Shown here: positions 1 to 6,738 of the stretch, piece after piece
How positions within the stretch are numbered: position 1 is the stretch's first letter
Layout of the letters: each line of letters begins with the position of its first letter
NCBI GenBank assembly: GCA_019236485.1
Contig: JAFAIY010000586.1
Coordinates: 1-8,896, forward strand
Direction: 5' to 3'
DNA from: Comamonas sp.
Lineage (GTDB): Bacteria; Pseudomonadota; Gammaproteobacteria; Burkholderiales; Burkholderiaceae_C
DNA length: 8,896 bases
Program-made: the position numbers and the translations under genes
Notes under the pieces: model-generated
What the model saw: only the letters and a program-made list of their open reading frames with translations
Database searches by the model: none
What the model was told of the DNA's origin: nothing

Positions 1-1782
1 CCGCTGGCCGCGGCCGGTATTTCCGGGGATCTGAGCTTCAACGGCCTGTGGGATGTGGACACCATGGGCAAGGACCTCAAGGCCGAGCTGGTGGTGGAAC
101 GCGCGGCCGGCGATCTGCGCCTGGCCGTGGACGACGGCAGCAGCACCACCGTGATCCAGACCACGGGCCCCACGGCCACCAAGGCGGGCCGCACGCGCAC
201 CCGCACCATCAGCGGCGCAGGCATGCGCTCGCGCATCAAGCAGGCGCGGCTGACAGTTCAGGCCCAGGGCAGCAGCGTCACGACCAAGCTGGCCTGGGAC
301 AGCGAGCGCGCCGGCACGATCCAGGCCGATCTGCGCACCCAGCTGGCCTATGGCAAAGGCGGCTGGACGCTGCCCGCGAATGCGCCGCTGTCCGGCCAGC
401 TGCAGGCCGCCATGCCCGATATCGGCATCTGGGCTCTGTTCGCGCCGCCGGGCTGGCGGGTCAAGGGCACGCTGGCCGCCAATGCCACGCTGGCGGGCAC
501 GCTGCAGGACCCCAAATGGCAGGGCAACATCAATGCCGACGAGCTGAGCATAGTCTCCCTGCTGGACGGCGTGGACCTGCAGGACGGCATGCTGCGCGCC
601 AGGCTGCAGGGCACCCGGCTGGACATTGCCGAGCTGCGCCTCAAGGGCGGCAAGGGCAGCCGCGCGCGCATTCTCGGCTACAGCGGCAATCTGAGCAGCG
701 CGCCCGAGGACGGCGGCCTGCTCACCGGCTCGGGCTACGCCCAGTTCACGCCGCCGGGCTCGGGCCCCGAGCCCGGCCTGAGCATGAATCTGCAGGCCAA
801 GGCCAGCAAGCTGCAGGTGCTGGTGCGCGCCGACCGCCAGGTCAGCGTCTCCGGCGATCTGCAGGCCCGGCTGGAGCGGGGGCAGTTCACGCTGCGCGGC
901 GACCTGACGGTGGACCGGGCCTCCATCATCCTGCCCGAGGAATCCGCACCCTCTCTGGGTTCGGACGTGGTCGTGCACTCGGCGGCCTCGCGCCAAGCCG
1001 AGGAAGAGGCGCGCAAAAAGCAGGACCAGCAGGACCGCCGCGAACAGGCCCGCGCCACGCCGCGCAAGCTGCCGGACATTCTGGTCAAGCTGAATCTGGG
1101 CCGCGACTTCGCGCTGCAGGGCTACGGCCTGAACACCCGCCTGCTAGGCCAGCTCGAGGTCCAGGGCGCCAGCCACTTCGGCGGCCCGCCCCGCGTGACC
1201 GGCGAGATCCGCACCGAGCACGGCCGCTACCGCGCCTGGGGCCAGTCGCTGGACGTGGATACGGGCCTGATCCGCTTCAATGGTCCCTACGACAACCCCT
1301 CGCTGGACATCCTGGCGCTGCGCCCCAACATCCCCGTCAAGGCCGGTGTCCAGGTGCTGGGCACGGCCAGCGCGCCGCGCGTGCTGCTGTATTCCGATCC
1401 CAGCCTGCCCGATGCCGAAAAGCTGTCCTGGGTCGTCATGGGCCGCGACCCGGCCTCGGGCGGTGCCAGCAGCGCACTGCTGCAGCAGGCCGCCATGGCC
1501 TTGCTGGCCGGCGGCAACAGCGGCAGCGGCAAGATTGCCAGCAGCCTGGGACTGGACGAGGTGGGCTTCAAGGGCGCGGGCGACAGCAGCGATGCCTCGG
1601 GCGCGGCCCTGACCATGGGCAAGCGCCTGTCGGACAAGCTGTACCTGACCTATGAGCAAAGCCTGTCGGGAGCCATGGGCATCATCTACATCTTCTACGA
1701 CCTGTCGCGCAACGTCACGCTGCGCACCCAGACCGGCATGACCAGCGCCCTGGATCTGGTCTATACGGTGCGCAAGGATTGA
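1..1782 (+). CDS. tamB: Translocation and assembly module subunit TamB, C-terminal part (5' end outside window)
   Basis: Partial gene: the frame is open from base 1, so the GTG at 55 is not a real start. It ends at TGA 1780-1782, giving 593 visible residues of a protein usually well over 1,000 long. TamB is anchored in the inner membrane by an N-terminal helix (not visible), spans the periplasm as a long beta-rich fold, and works with the outer-membrane protein TamA in autotransporter/outer-membrane protein assembly and lipid transport. The visible part has the repetitive polar/hydrophobic beta pattern of the family and the C-terminal TamB (formerly DUF490) domain. Recognisable segments are VTGEIRTEHGRYRAWGQ, the 'SAPRVLLYSDPSLPDAEKLS' region followed by WVVMGRD, and the terminal strands LYLTYEQSLSG and LDLVYTVRKD. 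A charged, Gln-rich stretch (about 991-1068, with KKQDQQDRREQ) interrupts the beta pattern. tamA would be expected upstream. Identification is confident. Confidence 0.95.
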   Translation, partial: PLAAAGISGDLSFNGLWDVDTMGKDLKAELVVERAAGDLRLAVDDGSSTTVIQTTGPTATKAGRTRTRTISGAGMRSRIKQARLTVQAQGSSVTTKLAWDSERAGTIQADLRTQLAYGKGGWTLPANAPLSGQLQAAMPDIGIWALFAPPGWRVKGTLAANATLAGTLQDPKWQGNINADELSIVSLLDGVDLQDGMLRARLQGTRLDIAELRLKGGKGSRARILGYSGNLSSAPEDGGLLTGSGYAQFTPPGSGPEPGLSMNLQAKASKLQVLVRADRQVSVSGDLQARLERGQFTLRGDLTVDRASIILPEESAPSLGSDVVVHSAASRQAEEEARKKQDQQDRREQARATPRKLPDILVKLNLGRDFALQGYGLNTRLLGQLEVQGASHFGGPPRVTGEIRTEHGRYRAWGQSLDVDTGLIRFNGPYDNPSLDILALRPNIPVKAGVQVLGTASAPRVLLYSDPSLPDAEKLSWVVMGRDPASGGASSALLQQAAMALLAGGNSGSGKIASSLGLDEVGFKGAGDSSDASGAALTMGKRLSDKLYLTYEQSLSGAMGIIYIFYDLSRNVTLRTQTGMTSALDLVYTVRKD

Positions 1783-1803
1783 GGCGGATTGGGCACAAAC
1801 GAT

Positions 1804-1829
1804 TTGACCCGGGCGAACCCAGTTAGAAT
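1804..1829 (+). promoter_or_regulatory. Candidate promoter for tRNA-Arg
   Basis: TTGACC (1804-1809, five of six matches to the -35 consensus) and TAGAAT (1824-1829, five of six to the -10) lie just upstream of the tRNA and would start transcription a few bases before its 5' end. The 14-bp spacer is shorter than the usual 16-18, which weakens the call. Read-through from tamB is an alternative source of the transcript. Confidence 0.4.
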
Positions 1830-1840
1830 CGAAGGCTAAT

Positions 1841-1915
1841 CTCCTCGTAGTTCAATGGATAGAACGAGCGCCTCCTAAGCGCTAGATACAGGTTCGATTC
1901 CTGTCGAGGGGACCA
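1841..1915 (+). tRNA. tRNA-Arg, anticodon CCT
   Basis: A complete cloverleaf can be folded by eye. The acceptor stem is CTCCTCG (1841-1847) with CGAGGGG (1905-1911), seven pairs including one T:G. The D arm is GTTC (1850-1853) with GAAC (1862-1865). The anticodon stem is AGCGC (1867-1871) with GCGCT (1879-1883) around loop CTCCTAA, placing anticodon CCT at 1874-1876, which reads AGG arginine codons. The T arm is ACAGG/CCTGT around TTCGATT (1893-1899). The discriminator base is A1912 and the 3' CCA (1913-1915) is encoded. No intron or disrupted stem is seen. AGG is a rare codon in GC-rich genomes, so this is likely a low-abundance isoacceptor. Confidence 0.97.
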
Positions 1916-1920
1916 AATTC

Positions 1921-1954
1921 AAGGCCGGAAGGTGCATCACCTTCCGGCCTTTTT
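1921..1954 (+). terminator. Rho-independent terminator of tRNA-Arg
   Basis: A perfect 14-bp inverted repeat, AAGGCCGGAAGGTG (1921-1934) and CACCTTCCGGCCTT (1938-1951), has a 3-nt CAT loop. Its distal arm runs into a T tract (TTTTT, 1950-1954). It begins 6 bp after the tRNA CCA. On the minus strand the hairpin also forms but is followed by only two T residues, so it may be a weaker stop for the convergent LysR gene. Confidence 0.92.
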
Positions 1955-2058
1955 CTTTGGAAACGGCTTGGTAGCTTGCTCAAGGTATCTTGCTGTGCAT
2001 TGGCCTCCATGCATATGCACAGGGGATGCATTCGCGGGTATGCCTCCATGCCCGGCCG

Positions 2059-2985
2059 TCAAGGACCGGCTCGGCGCCCGGTCTCCCGTGTCGGTGATGA
2101 ACACCGCATCTGCATGAAATCGATAAACACGCGCAGCTTCCTGGGCATGAGGGTGCGGGTCGAGTAATACAGGTAGAAGCTCCCGAAGTCCGGCCACCAG
2201 GGCCTGAGCAGCGGCACCAGCCGGCCTGCGGCGATGTCTTCCTGTACCAGCACTTCGAAAGCCATGGCGACCCCTGCACCGGCACGGGCCGCGTCCAGCA
2301 GCAGATCGCCGTCGTTGGACAGCAAGGGCCCGGCGACGTCCATTTCCAAGTCACGGCCCTGGTGGGAGAACTCCCATCGGTAAAGCCCCACACCCAGCCG
2401 GCCGTTCAGACAGCGGTGCCCAGCCAGGTCAGCGGGTGTTTGCGGTTCGGTGCACCCTCGCAGGTAACGAGGGGCGGCGACCACAGCCAGCCGCTGGCGC
2501 GCGCCCAGCGGGACCGCAACGAAGTCCTGCGCAAGCTTTTCGCCCAGGCGGATGCCGGCATCGAAGCCGCCGGCAACCATATCCACCAGGGCATTGTCGC
2601 AATGCATCTCCACCGTGACGTCCGGATAGGCCTCCAGAAAGTCGACCAGGTGCGGCATTACCACTGCATCGGCCGCGGCTCGGGAAAGATTCAAACGCAG
2701 CAGTCCCGCAGGCCGGTCGCGCGACTCATGAACCTTTTCCACCGCCGCCACCAACGCCGCAATGGCCGGCCCGGCATCCCGCAGCAGGCGTTGACCTGCC
2801 TCGGTCAGTCCGACCCGGCGCGTGCTGCGGCTCAGCAACCGCACGCCGAGACGCTCTTCCAGGCTGCGCATGTTCTGGGACAGCGCCGACGTGGACACGC
2901 CCAGTTCCGCCGCAGCACGGGTGAAGCTGGCATGGTGGGCAACTCGCGCAAAGGCCGCCACCGCAGGGAAAAGCTCGGGAGACAT
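2059..2985 (-). CDS. LysR-family transcriptional regulator (CrgA-like effector domain), divergent from the SDR gene
   Basis: DNA-binding regulator of 308 residues from the chosen ATG (2983-2985), a normal LysR length. The N-terminal winged helix-turn-helix covers residues about 5-64 (SFTRAAAELGVSTSALSQ, then LEERLGVRLLSRSTRRVGLT). The rest is the periplasmic-binding-protein-like effector domain; the 'FDAGIRLGE' and 'VAAPRYL' segments are typical of the CrgA-like subgroup. An in-frame ATG 33 bp upstream (3016-3018) would add 11 residues. It has a GAGG only 3 nt before it, while the chosen ATG has no clear Shine-Dalgarno site, so the start is not certain; the inner start gives the usual family N-terminus. 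The gene is transcribed away from the SDR gene across a 129-bp region with an inverted repeat at 2996-3010, the usual layout for autorepression plus control of the divergent target. The inducer cannot be read from sequence. Confidence 0.9.
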   Translation of the reverse strand: MSPELFPAVAAFARVAHHASFTRAAAELGVSTSALSQNMRSLEERLGVRLLSRSTRRVGLTEAGQRLLRDAGPAIAALVAAVEKVHESRDRPAGLLRLNLSRAAADAVVMPHLVDFLEAYPDVTVEMHCDNALVDMVAGGFDAGIRLGEKLAQDFVAVPLGARQRLAVVAAPRYLRGCTEPQTPADLAGHRCLNGRLGVGLYRWEFSHQGRDLEMDVAGPLLSNDGDLLLDAARAGAGVAMAFEVLVQEDIAAGRLVPLLRPWWPDFGSFYLYYSTRTLMPRKLRVFIDFMQMRCSSPTRETGRRAGP

Positions 2986-2995
2986 CGTTTGATTA

Positions 2996-3010
2996 TGAAG
3001 ATTAACTTCA
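2996..3010. promoter_or_regulatory. Candidate LysR operator between the LysR and SDR genes
   Basis: The perfect inverted repeat TGAAG-ATTAA-CTTCA begins with T and ends with A, with 13 bases between, resembling an interrupted LysR-type box. It lies 10 bp upstream of the chosen LysR start and overlaps a possible -35 element of the SDR gene. It is the best dyad I can see in this divergent region. Binding is inference. Confidence 0.4.
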
Positions 3011-3036
3011 CACTGCATCCGCCTCAGCGCTATTTA
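3007..3036 (+). promoter_or_regulatory. Candidate sigma-70 promoter of the SDR gene
   Basis: TTCACA (3007-3012, five of six matches to TTGACA) is separated by 18 bp from TATTTA (3031-3036, a weak -10). The -35 overlaps the right arm of the inverted repeat at 2996-3010, which fits LysR-controlled activation of a weak promoter. The -10 match is poor, so this is tentative. Confidence 0.3.
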
Positions 3037-3114
3037 TTCGACGGAATGCAAAGCCTATCGTGAGTGCTGGGGTCCGACTCGCGGGCCTTCCACCCTATTT
3101 CAGGAGCCTCTCTC

Positions 3115-3861
3115 ATGTCATCTCCCTCACTCGCCAACAAAGTTGCCATCGTCACCGGCGCATCCAAAGGCATAGGCGCAGGCATCGCACTGCGCTTGGC
3201 CGCAGACGGCGCCTCGGTGGTCGTCAACTATTCGCGAAGCTCCGCCGATGCCGACGTAGTAGTGCAACGCATCCTCAGGTCTGGCGGCAAGGCGGTGGCG
3301 GTCAAGGCCGACCTCTCCAAACCTCAGGAAGCCCAGGCTCTCGTCGATGCCGCGCTTGGCGCCTATGGCCGGCTCGACATTCTGGTCAACAACGCGGGGG
3401 TATACGCGTCCGACTCGCTGGAATCGCTCACCAGCGACACCTTCGATTGGCACTTCCACCTGAACGTCCGTGGCCTGCTCCTCATGACGCAAGCCGCAGC
3501 ACGGGTGCTTTCGGCCGGCGGAGTCGTCGTCAACATCAGCTCTGGCCTCGGAACAAGCCCGCACCCGTCGGTGCATGTGTACAGCGCGACCAAGGCGGCG
3601 GTCGATTCCTTGACGCGTTCGCTGGCAATGGAACTGGGTCCACGAAAAATCAGGGTCGTGGGCATCGCGCCCGGCTTCGTGAAAACCGAGGGCAACGCCG
3701 TCTCGATGGCGGGGATGGACGAGCTGTTCATCGGCAAAACGCCGCTGGGCCGTGTTGGACAACCGTCGGACATCGCCAACGCCGTGGCCTTTGCCGTATC
3801 GACGGATGCCGGCTGGGTCACGGGCAGCACTCTTGATGCCGCAGGAGGCATGGTGTTCTGA
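3115..3861 (+). CDS. SDR-family NAD(P)-dependent oxidoreductase, FabG-like
   Basis: Classical short-chain dehydrogenase/reductase of 248 residues, the usual family size, and probably a soluble cytoplasmic enzyme. The start is ATG 3115 because AGGAG (3102-3106) lies 8 nt upstream; a GTG at 3064 in the same frame has no such site. Visible motifs are the cofactor loop TGASKGIG (14-21), NNAG (92-95), the active-site Asn in LNVRG (N117), catalytic Ser143 in NISSGLG, and the YxxxK pair Tyr156/Lys160 (YSATK), followed by IAPGFVKTE. All catalytic residues are present. NYSRS at the end of the second beta strand (38-42), including Arg41, suggests NADP(H) preference. It most resembles 3-oxoacyl-ACP reductase-like enzymes acting on small alcohols or ketones. 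A lone LysR-controlled copy outside a fatty-acid operon argues against the housekeeping FabG. The substrate is unknown. Confidence 0.9.
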   Translation: MSSPSLANKVAIVTGASKGIGAGIALRLAADGASVVVNYSRSSADADVVVQRILRSGGKAVAVKADLSKPQEAQALVDAALGAYGRLDILVNNAGVYASDSLESLTSDTFDWHFHLNVRGLLLMTQAAARVLSAGGVVVNISSGLGTSPHPSVHVYSATKAAVDSLTRSLAMELGPRKIRVVGIAPGFVKTEGNAVSMAGMDELFIGKTPLGRVGQPSDIANAVAFAVSTDAGWVTGSTLDAAGGMVF

Positions 3862-3906
3862 AGCACTGCCTCATCGCCGGACCACATGCCTGCGCCCCTG
3901 GCTTCG

Positions 3907-5166
3907 CTAAGCAGGCTTTCCGGACTGCGCCTCGACAGGCCCTGCCGTCAAGCGCTGGAAGCGCCAGATCATCCAGGGGCCGACCAGGGCCCCCAAGCCG
4001 ACGGTGGTCCAGGCCCAGCCCCAAGCATTGCCGGCCATGGCCAGATGGGCCTGGCCCCAGTCCAGCGCCAGCCCGAAGACCCAGGGGCTGAGCGCTCCGG
4101 CGCCAAAGCCCATCACCGACCTGACCGAGAAAGCCGCGCCCAGCCGGCTGCTGGGCACCACGTCCGCGAGAGCCGTCGAGTAGACCGAGGAATCGGCGAT
4201 GGCCGCAAGGTTGTAGAGCGCGCCAAACACCGCCAGCGCCCAGACCGGCATGGCCCACATCCAGCCGAAGCTGAAGGAGCACAGCAGGCTGGTGCAGCTG
4301 GCCGCCAGCATGACGCGCGCCCGGCCATGGCGGTCGGATGCGGCGCCGCCCAGCAGGCTGCCGGCCACGCTGACCAGATGCGCGCCCGCCGCCAGACCTA
4401 TGCCCTGAGCGGCCGAGAGCCCCACGCCCTGCGCAGAGAAAGCGAGAAAGGCCGGCAGCCAGGCCCATAGCGCCATCAGCTCCCAGCAATGGGCGGCGTA
4501 GGCCGCACTGCCCGCCATGGCAGGCTTGTCGCGCAGCGTCTCCTTCAGCGCCCGCAGCACCGGATAGGCCGCGGCCGCATGGCGCTGCGGATCGGGGCGC
4601 ATGCGGGCTAGGGCGCCAAGCGTCAGCAACGCGCCCAAGCCGACCATGGCGGCGATCAGCAGCAGAATGCTGCGCCAGGGCAGCACCGCGGAGAATGCGG
4701 CCACGATCAGCAGCGACAGTCCATAGCCCATGGATGAGAAGCCAATGAAAGCCCCCATGGCCTTGCCGCGGCGCTGCGGCTGCGCATTCCAGGCCAGCAG
4801 CTGCAGCCCCGGGCTGTAGCAGCCGCCCGCGCACAGGCCCGTGAGCCCGTAGAGCAGCGCCGCGGACAGCGGCCCCTGGGCCCCCATCGCAAACAGCAGG
4901 GCCGCCAGAGCCGTGAGCACGCTGCAGACCAGAAAGACGCGCCTGGGACCGACGCGGTCGGCGATAAAGCCCACGCTGAACAGCGAGCCCAGATAGCCCA
5001 GATGCCAGGCGCTTTGCACCAGCCCCGCGCTGGAAGCGGCCAGACCCCATTCGGCCATCACCCGCGGCATGACGCCGGCCCAGGCAGTGGCGATGCTGGC
5101 CTGGAACAGACGCGTCACGCACAGCAGCGGCAGCCAGCCCGGCCGCGGCGCATCAGGCCCGCTCAT
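3907..5166 (-). CDS. Major facilitator superfamily transporter, second gene of the GNAT operon
   Basis: Integral inner-membrane transporter of 419 residues with about 12 predicted hydrophobic segments in two halves. The cytoplasmic loop after TM2 carries MFS motif A as GFIADRVGPRR (66-76), with a degenerate copy in the second half (GGAASDRHGRARV). A central hydrophilic loop follows LGALARMRPDPQRH. The start is set at ATG 5164-5166, which overlaps the TGA of the upstream acetyltransferase gene as ATGA; an ATG 9 bp further up is also in frame but would extend the overlap. No strong Shine-Dalgarno site precedes it, so translation is probably coupled to the GNAT gene. Stop is TAG (3907-3909). The SDR gene converges on it 45 bp away with no clear terminator between. 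Pairing with an N-acetyltransferase suggests export of a toxic or acetylated small molecule, but uptake cannot be excluded. Confidence 0.88.
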   Translation of the reverse strand: MSGPDAPRPGWLPLLCVTRLFQASIATAWAGVMPRVMAEWGLAASSAGLVQSAWHLGYLGSLFSVGFIADRVGPRRVFLVCSVLTALAALLFAMGAQGPLSAALLYGLTGLCAGGCYSPGLQLLAWNAQPQRRGKAMGAFIGFSSMGYGLSLLIVAAFSAVLPWRSILLLIAAMVGLGALLTLGALARMRPDPQRHAAAAYPVLRALKETLRDKPAMAGSAAYAAHCWELMALWAWLPAFLAFSAQGVGLSAAQGIGLAAGAHLVSVAGSLLGGAASDRHGRARVMLAASCTSLLCSFSFGWMWAMPVWALAVFGALYNLAAIADSSVYSTALADVVPSSRLGAAFSVRSVMGFGAGALSPWVFGLALDWGQAHLAMAGNAWGWAWTTVGLGALVGPWMIWRFQRLTAGPVEAQSGKPA

Positions 5167-5723
5167 GCGGCGCACAGGCTGCGCTGCATGAGCAGCGTGT
5201 CCAGGCTCCGGCCGAACTTGCGGCCCACCTGCTCCAGCACGCCGGCCTGCCGGAAGCCCAGGCGCTGGTGCAGCCGGATGGAGCCCTGGGTTTCCGGGTC
5301 GCGCACGATGACGGCGAGCATCTGGCGCAGGCCCAGACTCTGGCAGTCGCGGATCAGGGCCTCTAGCAGCAGCTGCCCCAGGCCGCGGCCGTGATGCTCG
5401 GGATGGATGTAGATGGATGTCTCCACCGTGCCGCCATAGCCGACCCGCGGGCGGTAGCGGCCCGCATAGGCATAGCCGACCACCTGCGCCCTGTCCACGG
5501 CCACCAGCCAGGGCAGGCCCTGGCGGCGCAGCGCGTCATGCCGCCGGTGCATTTCGGCCTCACCGGGCGCCAGCTCCTCCATGGTGCAGATTGAGGTCTG
5601 CACATAGTGGGCGTAGATGACCTGCATGGCCTGGACATGGGCGCTGCGGGCTTCGGTGATCAGCGGTGTATCGGGTGCTGCTGCGGGGGCGACGGGGTGT
5701 GCAAGGCTTTCCATGGGCTGCAT
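5163..5723 (-). CDS. GNAT-family N-acetyltransferase, phosphinothricin/methionine sulfoximine acetyltransferase type
   Basis: Acetyl-CoA-dependent N-acetyltransferase of 186 residues, probably cytoplasmic. The family signature is strong: IYAHYVQTS (36-44), GYAYAGRYRPR (83-93), TVETSIYI (99-106), the acetyl-CoA pyrophosphate loop HGRGLGQLL (111-119), GLRQMLAVI (131-139), LHQRLGF (151-157) and VGRKFGRSLDT (166-176). These are hallmarks of the phosphinothricin acetyltransferase (pat/bar) and MnaT-like L-amino-acid N-acyltransferase group, which acetylate glutamate or methionine analogues. The usual Trp in KFGRWLD is Ser here. The start ATG 5721-5723 has AGG 7 nt upstream. Upstream in-frame codons reach back over the LysR promoter and were rejected; ATG 5714 lacks a site. 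About 20 Ala/Pro-rich residues precede the domain. It is the first gene of an operon with the MFS gene and divergent from the LysR gene. The exact substrate is inference. Confidence 0.88.
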   Translation of the reverse strand: MQPMESLAHPVAPAAAPDTPLITEARSAHVQAMQVIYAHYVQTSICTMEELAPGEAEMHRRHDALRRQGLPWLVAVDRAQVVGYAYAGRYRPRVGYGGTVETSIYIHPEHHGRGLGQLLLEALIRDCQSLGLRQMLAVIVRDPETQGSIRLHQRLGFRQAGVLEQVGRKFGRSLDTLLMQRSLCAA

Positions 5724-5761
5724 GGTGCGCCTGGCAGAGAAATAAAAGAAGGTGTTGTTAA

Positions 5762-5776
5762 TTATTCGATGTATAA
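5762..5776. promoter_or_regulatory. Candidate LysR box (T-N11-A) between the GNAT and LysR genes
   Basis: TTAT-N7-ATAA is a dyad whose inner bases T5763 and A5775 are exactly 11 apart, the classic LysR T-N11-A form. It sits in a 61-bp, strikingly AT-rich gap between two divergent starts (5723 on minus, 5785 on plus), only 8 bp before the LysR ATG. This position fits autoregulation and control of the GNAT-MFS operon. AT-rich DNA yields such matches by chance, so confidence is moderate. Confidence 0.4.
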
Positions 5777-5784
5777 GAAAAATT

Positions 5785-6672
5785 ATGAGTCTTCCCTTCA
5801 CCCTGGACCAGCTCGAGGTCTTCACGCTGGTGCTTGATACCGGCAGCTTCTCCGCCGCCGCCCATCACCTGGGCGTGAGCCAGCCCGCGGTCAGCGCGCA
5901 GGTGCGCGAGCTGGAGCGCAAGCTGGGCACCAGGCTGCTCGAAAGAGTCGGCCGCAGCGTGGGACCGACACCCGCAGGCGTCGCCCTGTCCGGCCATGCG
6001 CGGGCGCTGCTGGAGAGCGGGCGCCAGGCCGCGGAGGCCGTCTCCAGCCTCTCCCAGGGCGTGAGCGGCACGGTCAGGCTGGGCACCGGCGCCACGGCCT
6101 GCCTGCACCTGCTGCCGCCCCTGCTGCAGCGCATACGCAAGGCCCACCCGGCGCTGCATGTGGTGGTCTCGACCGGCAATACCGACGATATCGTGCGCCG
6201 GGTGGAACTGAATGCGCTGGACCTGGCCCTGGTGACCCTGCCCGTGGCCAGCCGGGCGGTCACTGTGGCGCCGGCCCTGCGCGACGAGTTCGTCGCGGTC
6301 GCGCCCATAGGTGCGGAGCCCTTGCCCGCGGCCGTGCGCGCGCGGGATCTGGCCGATATCCCCATGGTGCTTTTCGAGCCGGGCAGCAACACGCGCCAGC
6401 AGGTCGAATCCTGGCTGCTGGCGGCGGGCCTGCGCGTGCGCCCGGCCATGGAGCTGGGCAGCATAGAGGCGATCAAGGAGATGGTGTCGGCCGGCCTGGG
6501 CTGCAGCATCCTGCCCGCGATGGCCATGCGCGATGCCGATCGCAAGCGGCTGCAGACCAGGCCGCTCAAGCCCGCGCTATCGCGCGAGCTCGGAATCGTC
6601 ATGCGGCAGGACAAGCCCTTGACGCGCGGCATGCAGATCCTGGCCAAGGCCATCATGGGCCAGGGCGGCTGA
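5785..6672 (+). CDS. LysR-family transcriptional regulator, divergent from the GNAT-MFS operon
   Basis: Regulator of 295 residues, normal for the family. The winged helix-turn-helix is at residues about 6-65 (QLEVFTLVLDTGSFSAAAHHLG, then VSQPAVSAQVRELERKLG and TRLLERVGRSVGPTPAG). The effector-binding domain starts near residue 92 (GTVRLGTGATACLHLLPPLL) and includes NALDLALVTLP, FVAVAP and EMVSAGLGCSILPAMAM, all standard for LysR proteins. The start ATG 5785 was chosen over an in-frame ATG 33 bp upstream (5752) because it gives the usual N-terminus; only a weak purine run (AAGAAAAA) precedes it. It differs clearly from the LysR at 2059-2985, so the two are not a recent duplication. Its divergent arrangement makes the GNAT-MFS operon the likely target, with the acetyltransferase substrate or a related compound as possible inducer. 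It converges on the EamA gene, with 66 bp between. Confidence 0.92.
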   Translation: MSLPFTLDQLEVFTLVLDTGSFSAAAHHLGVSQPAVSAQVRELERKLGTRLLERVGRSVGPTPAGVALSGHARALLESGRQAAEAVSSLSQGVSGTVRLGTGATACLHLLPPLLQRIRKAHPALHVVVSTGNTDDIVRRVELNALDLALVTLPVASRAVTVAPALRDEFVAVAPIGAEPLPAAVRARDLADIPMVLFEPGSNTRQQVESWLLAAGLRVRPAMELGSIEAIKEMVSAGLGCSILPAMAMRDADRKRLQTRPLKPALSRELGIVMRQDKPLTRGMQILAKAIMGQGG

Positions 6673-6738
6673 GCAGCATTGCTACGGCAGAGCAGCCGCG
6701 CGGATTGGAAGGCCAGGTATTGCGCCGTCGCCACCCGC

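Noticed and set aside
48..1655. Long open frame on + overlapping tamB in another frame (535 codons)
   Set aside because: Composition is dominated by Gly, Arg, Gln, Ala and His with no domain, while the other frame gives a clear TamB protein that continues from the window edge. It is a high-GC shadow.
1891..1915. tRNA-Arg 3' end as a phage or island attachment site
   Set aside because: No second copy of the tRNA 3' segment and no integrase gene is visible in the window.
2010..2019. Perfect palindrome TGCATATGCA downstream of the first LysR gene
   Set aside because: Short, isolated, between convergent transcripts and not placed at any promoter; likely chance.
3862..3906. Gap between the convergent SDR and MFS genes searched for a shared terminator
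   Set aside because: Only a 4-bp hairpin (GCTT/AAGC near 3901-3912, overlapping the MFS stop) without a T run was found; not supportable.
3818..5122. Alternative minus-strand frame over the MFS gene (434 codons)
   Set aside because: Gly/Arg/Ala-rich shadow lacking membrane segments; the overlapping frame has MFS motif A, about 12 helices and an ATGA link to the upstream gene.
6665..6699. 7-bp inverted repeat (GCGGCTG/CAGCCGC) at the end of the second LysR gene
   Set aside because: The loop is 21 nt and no T run follows on either strand, so it does not qualify as a rho-independent terminator.
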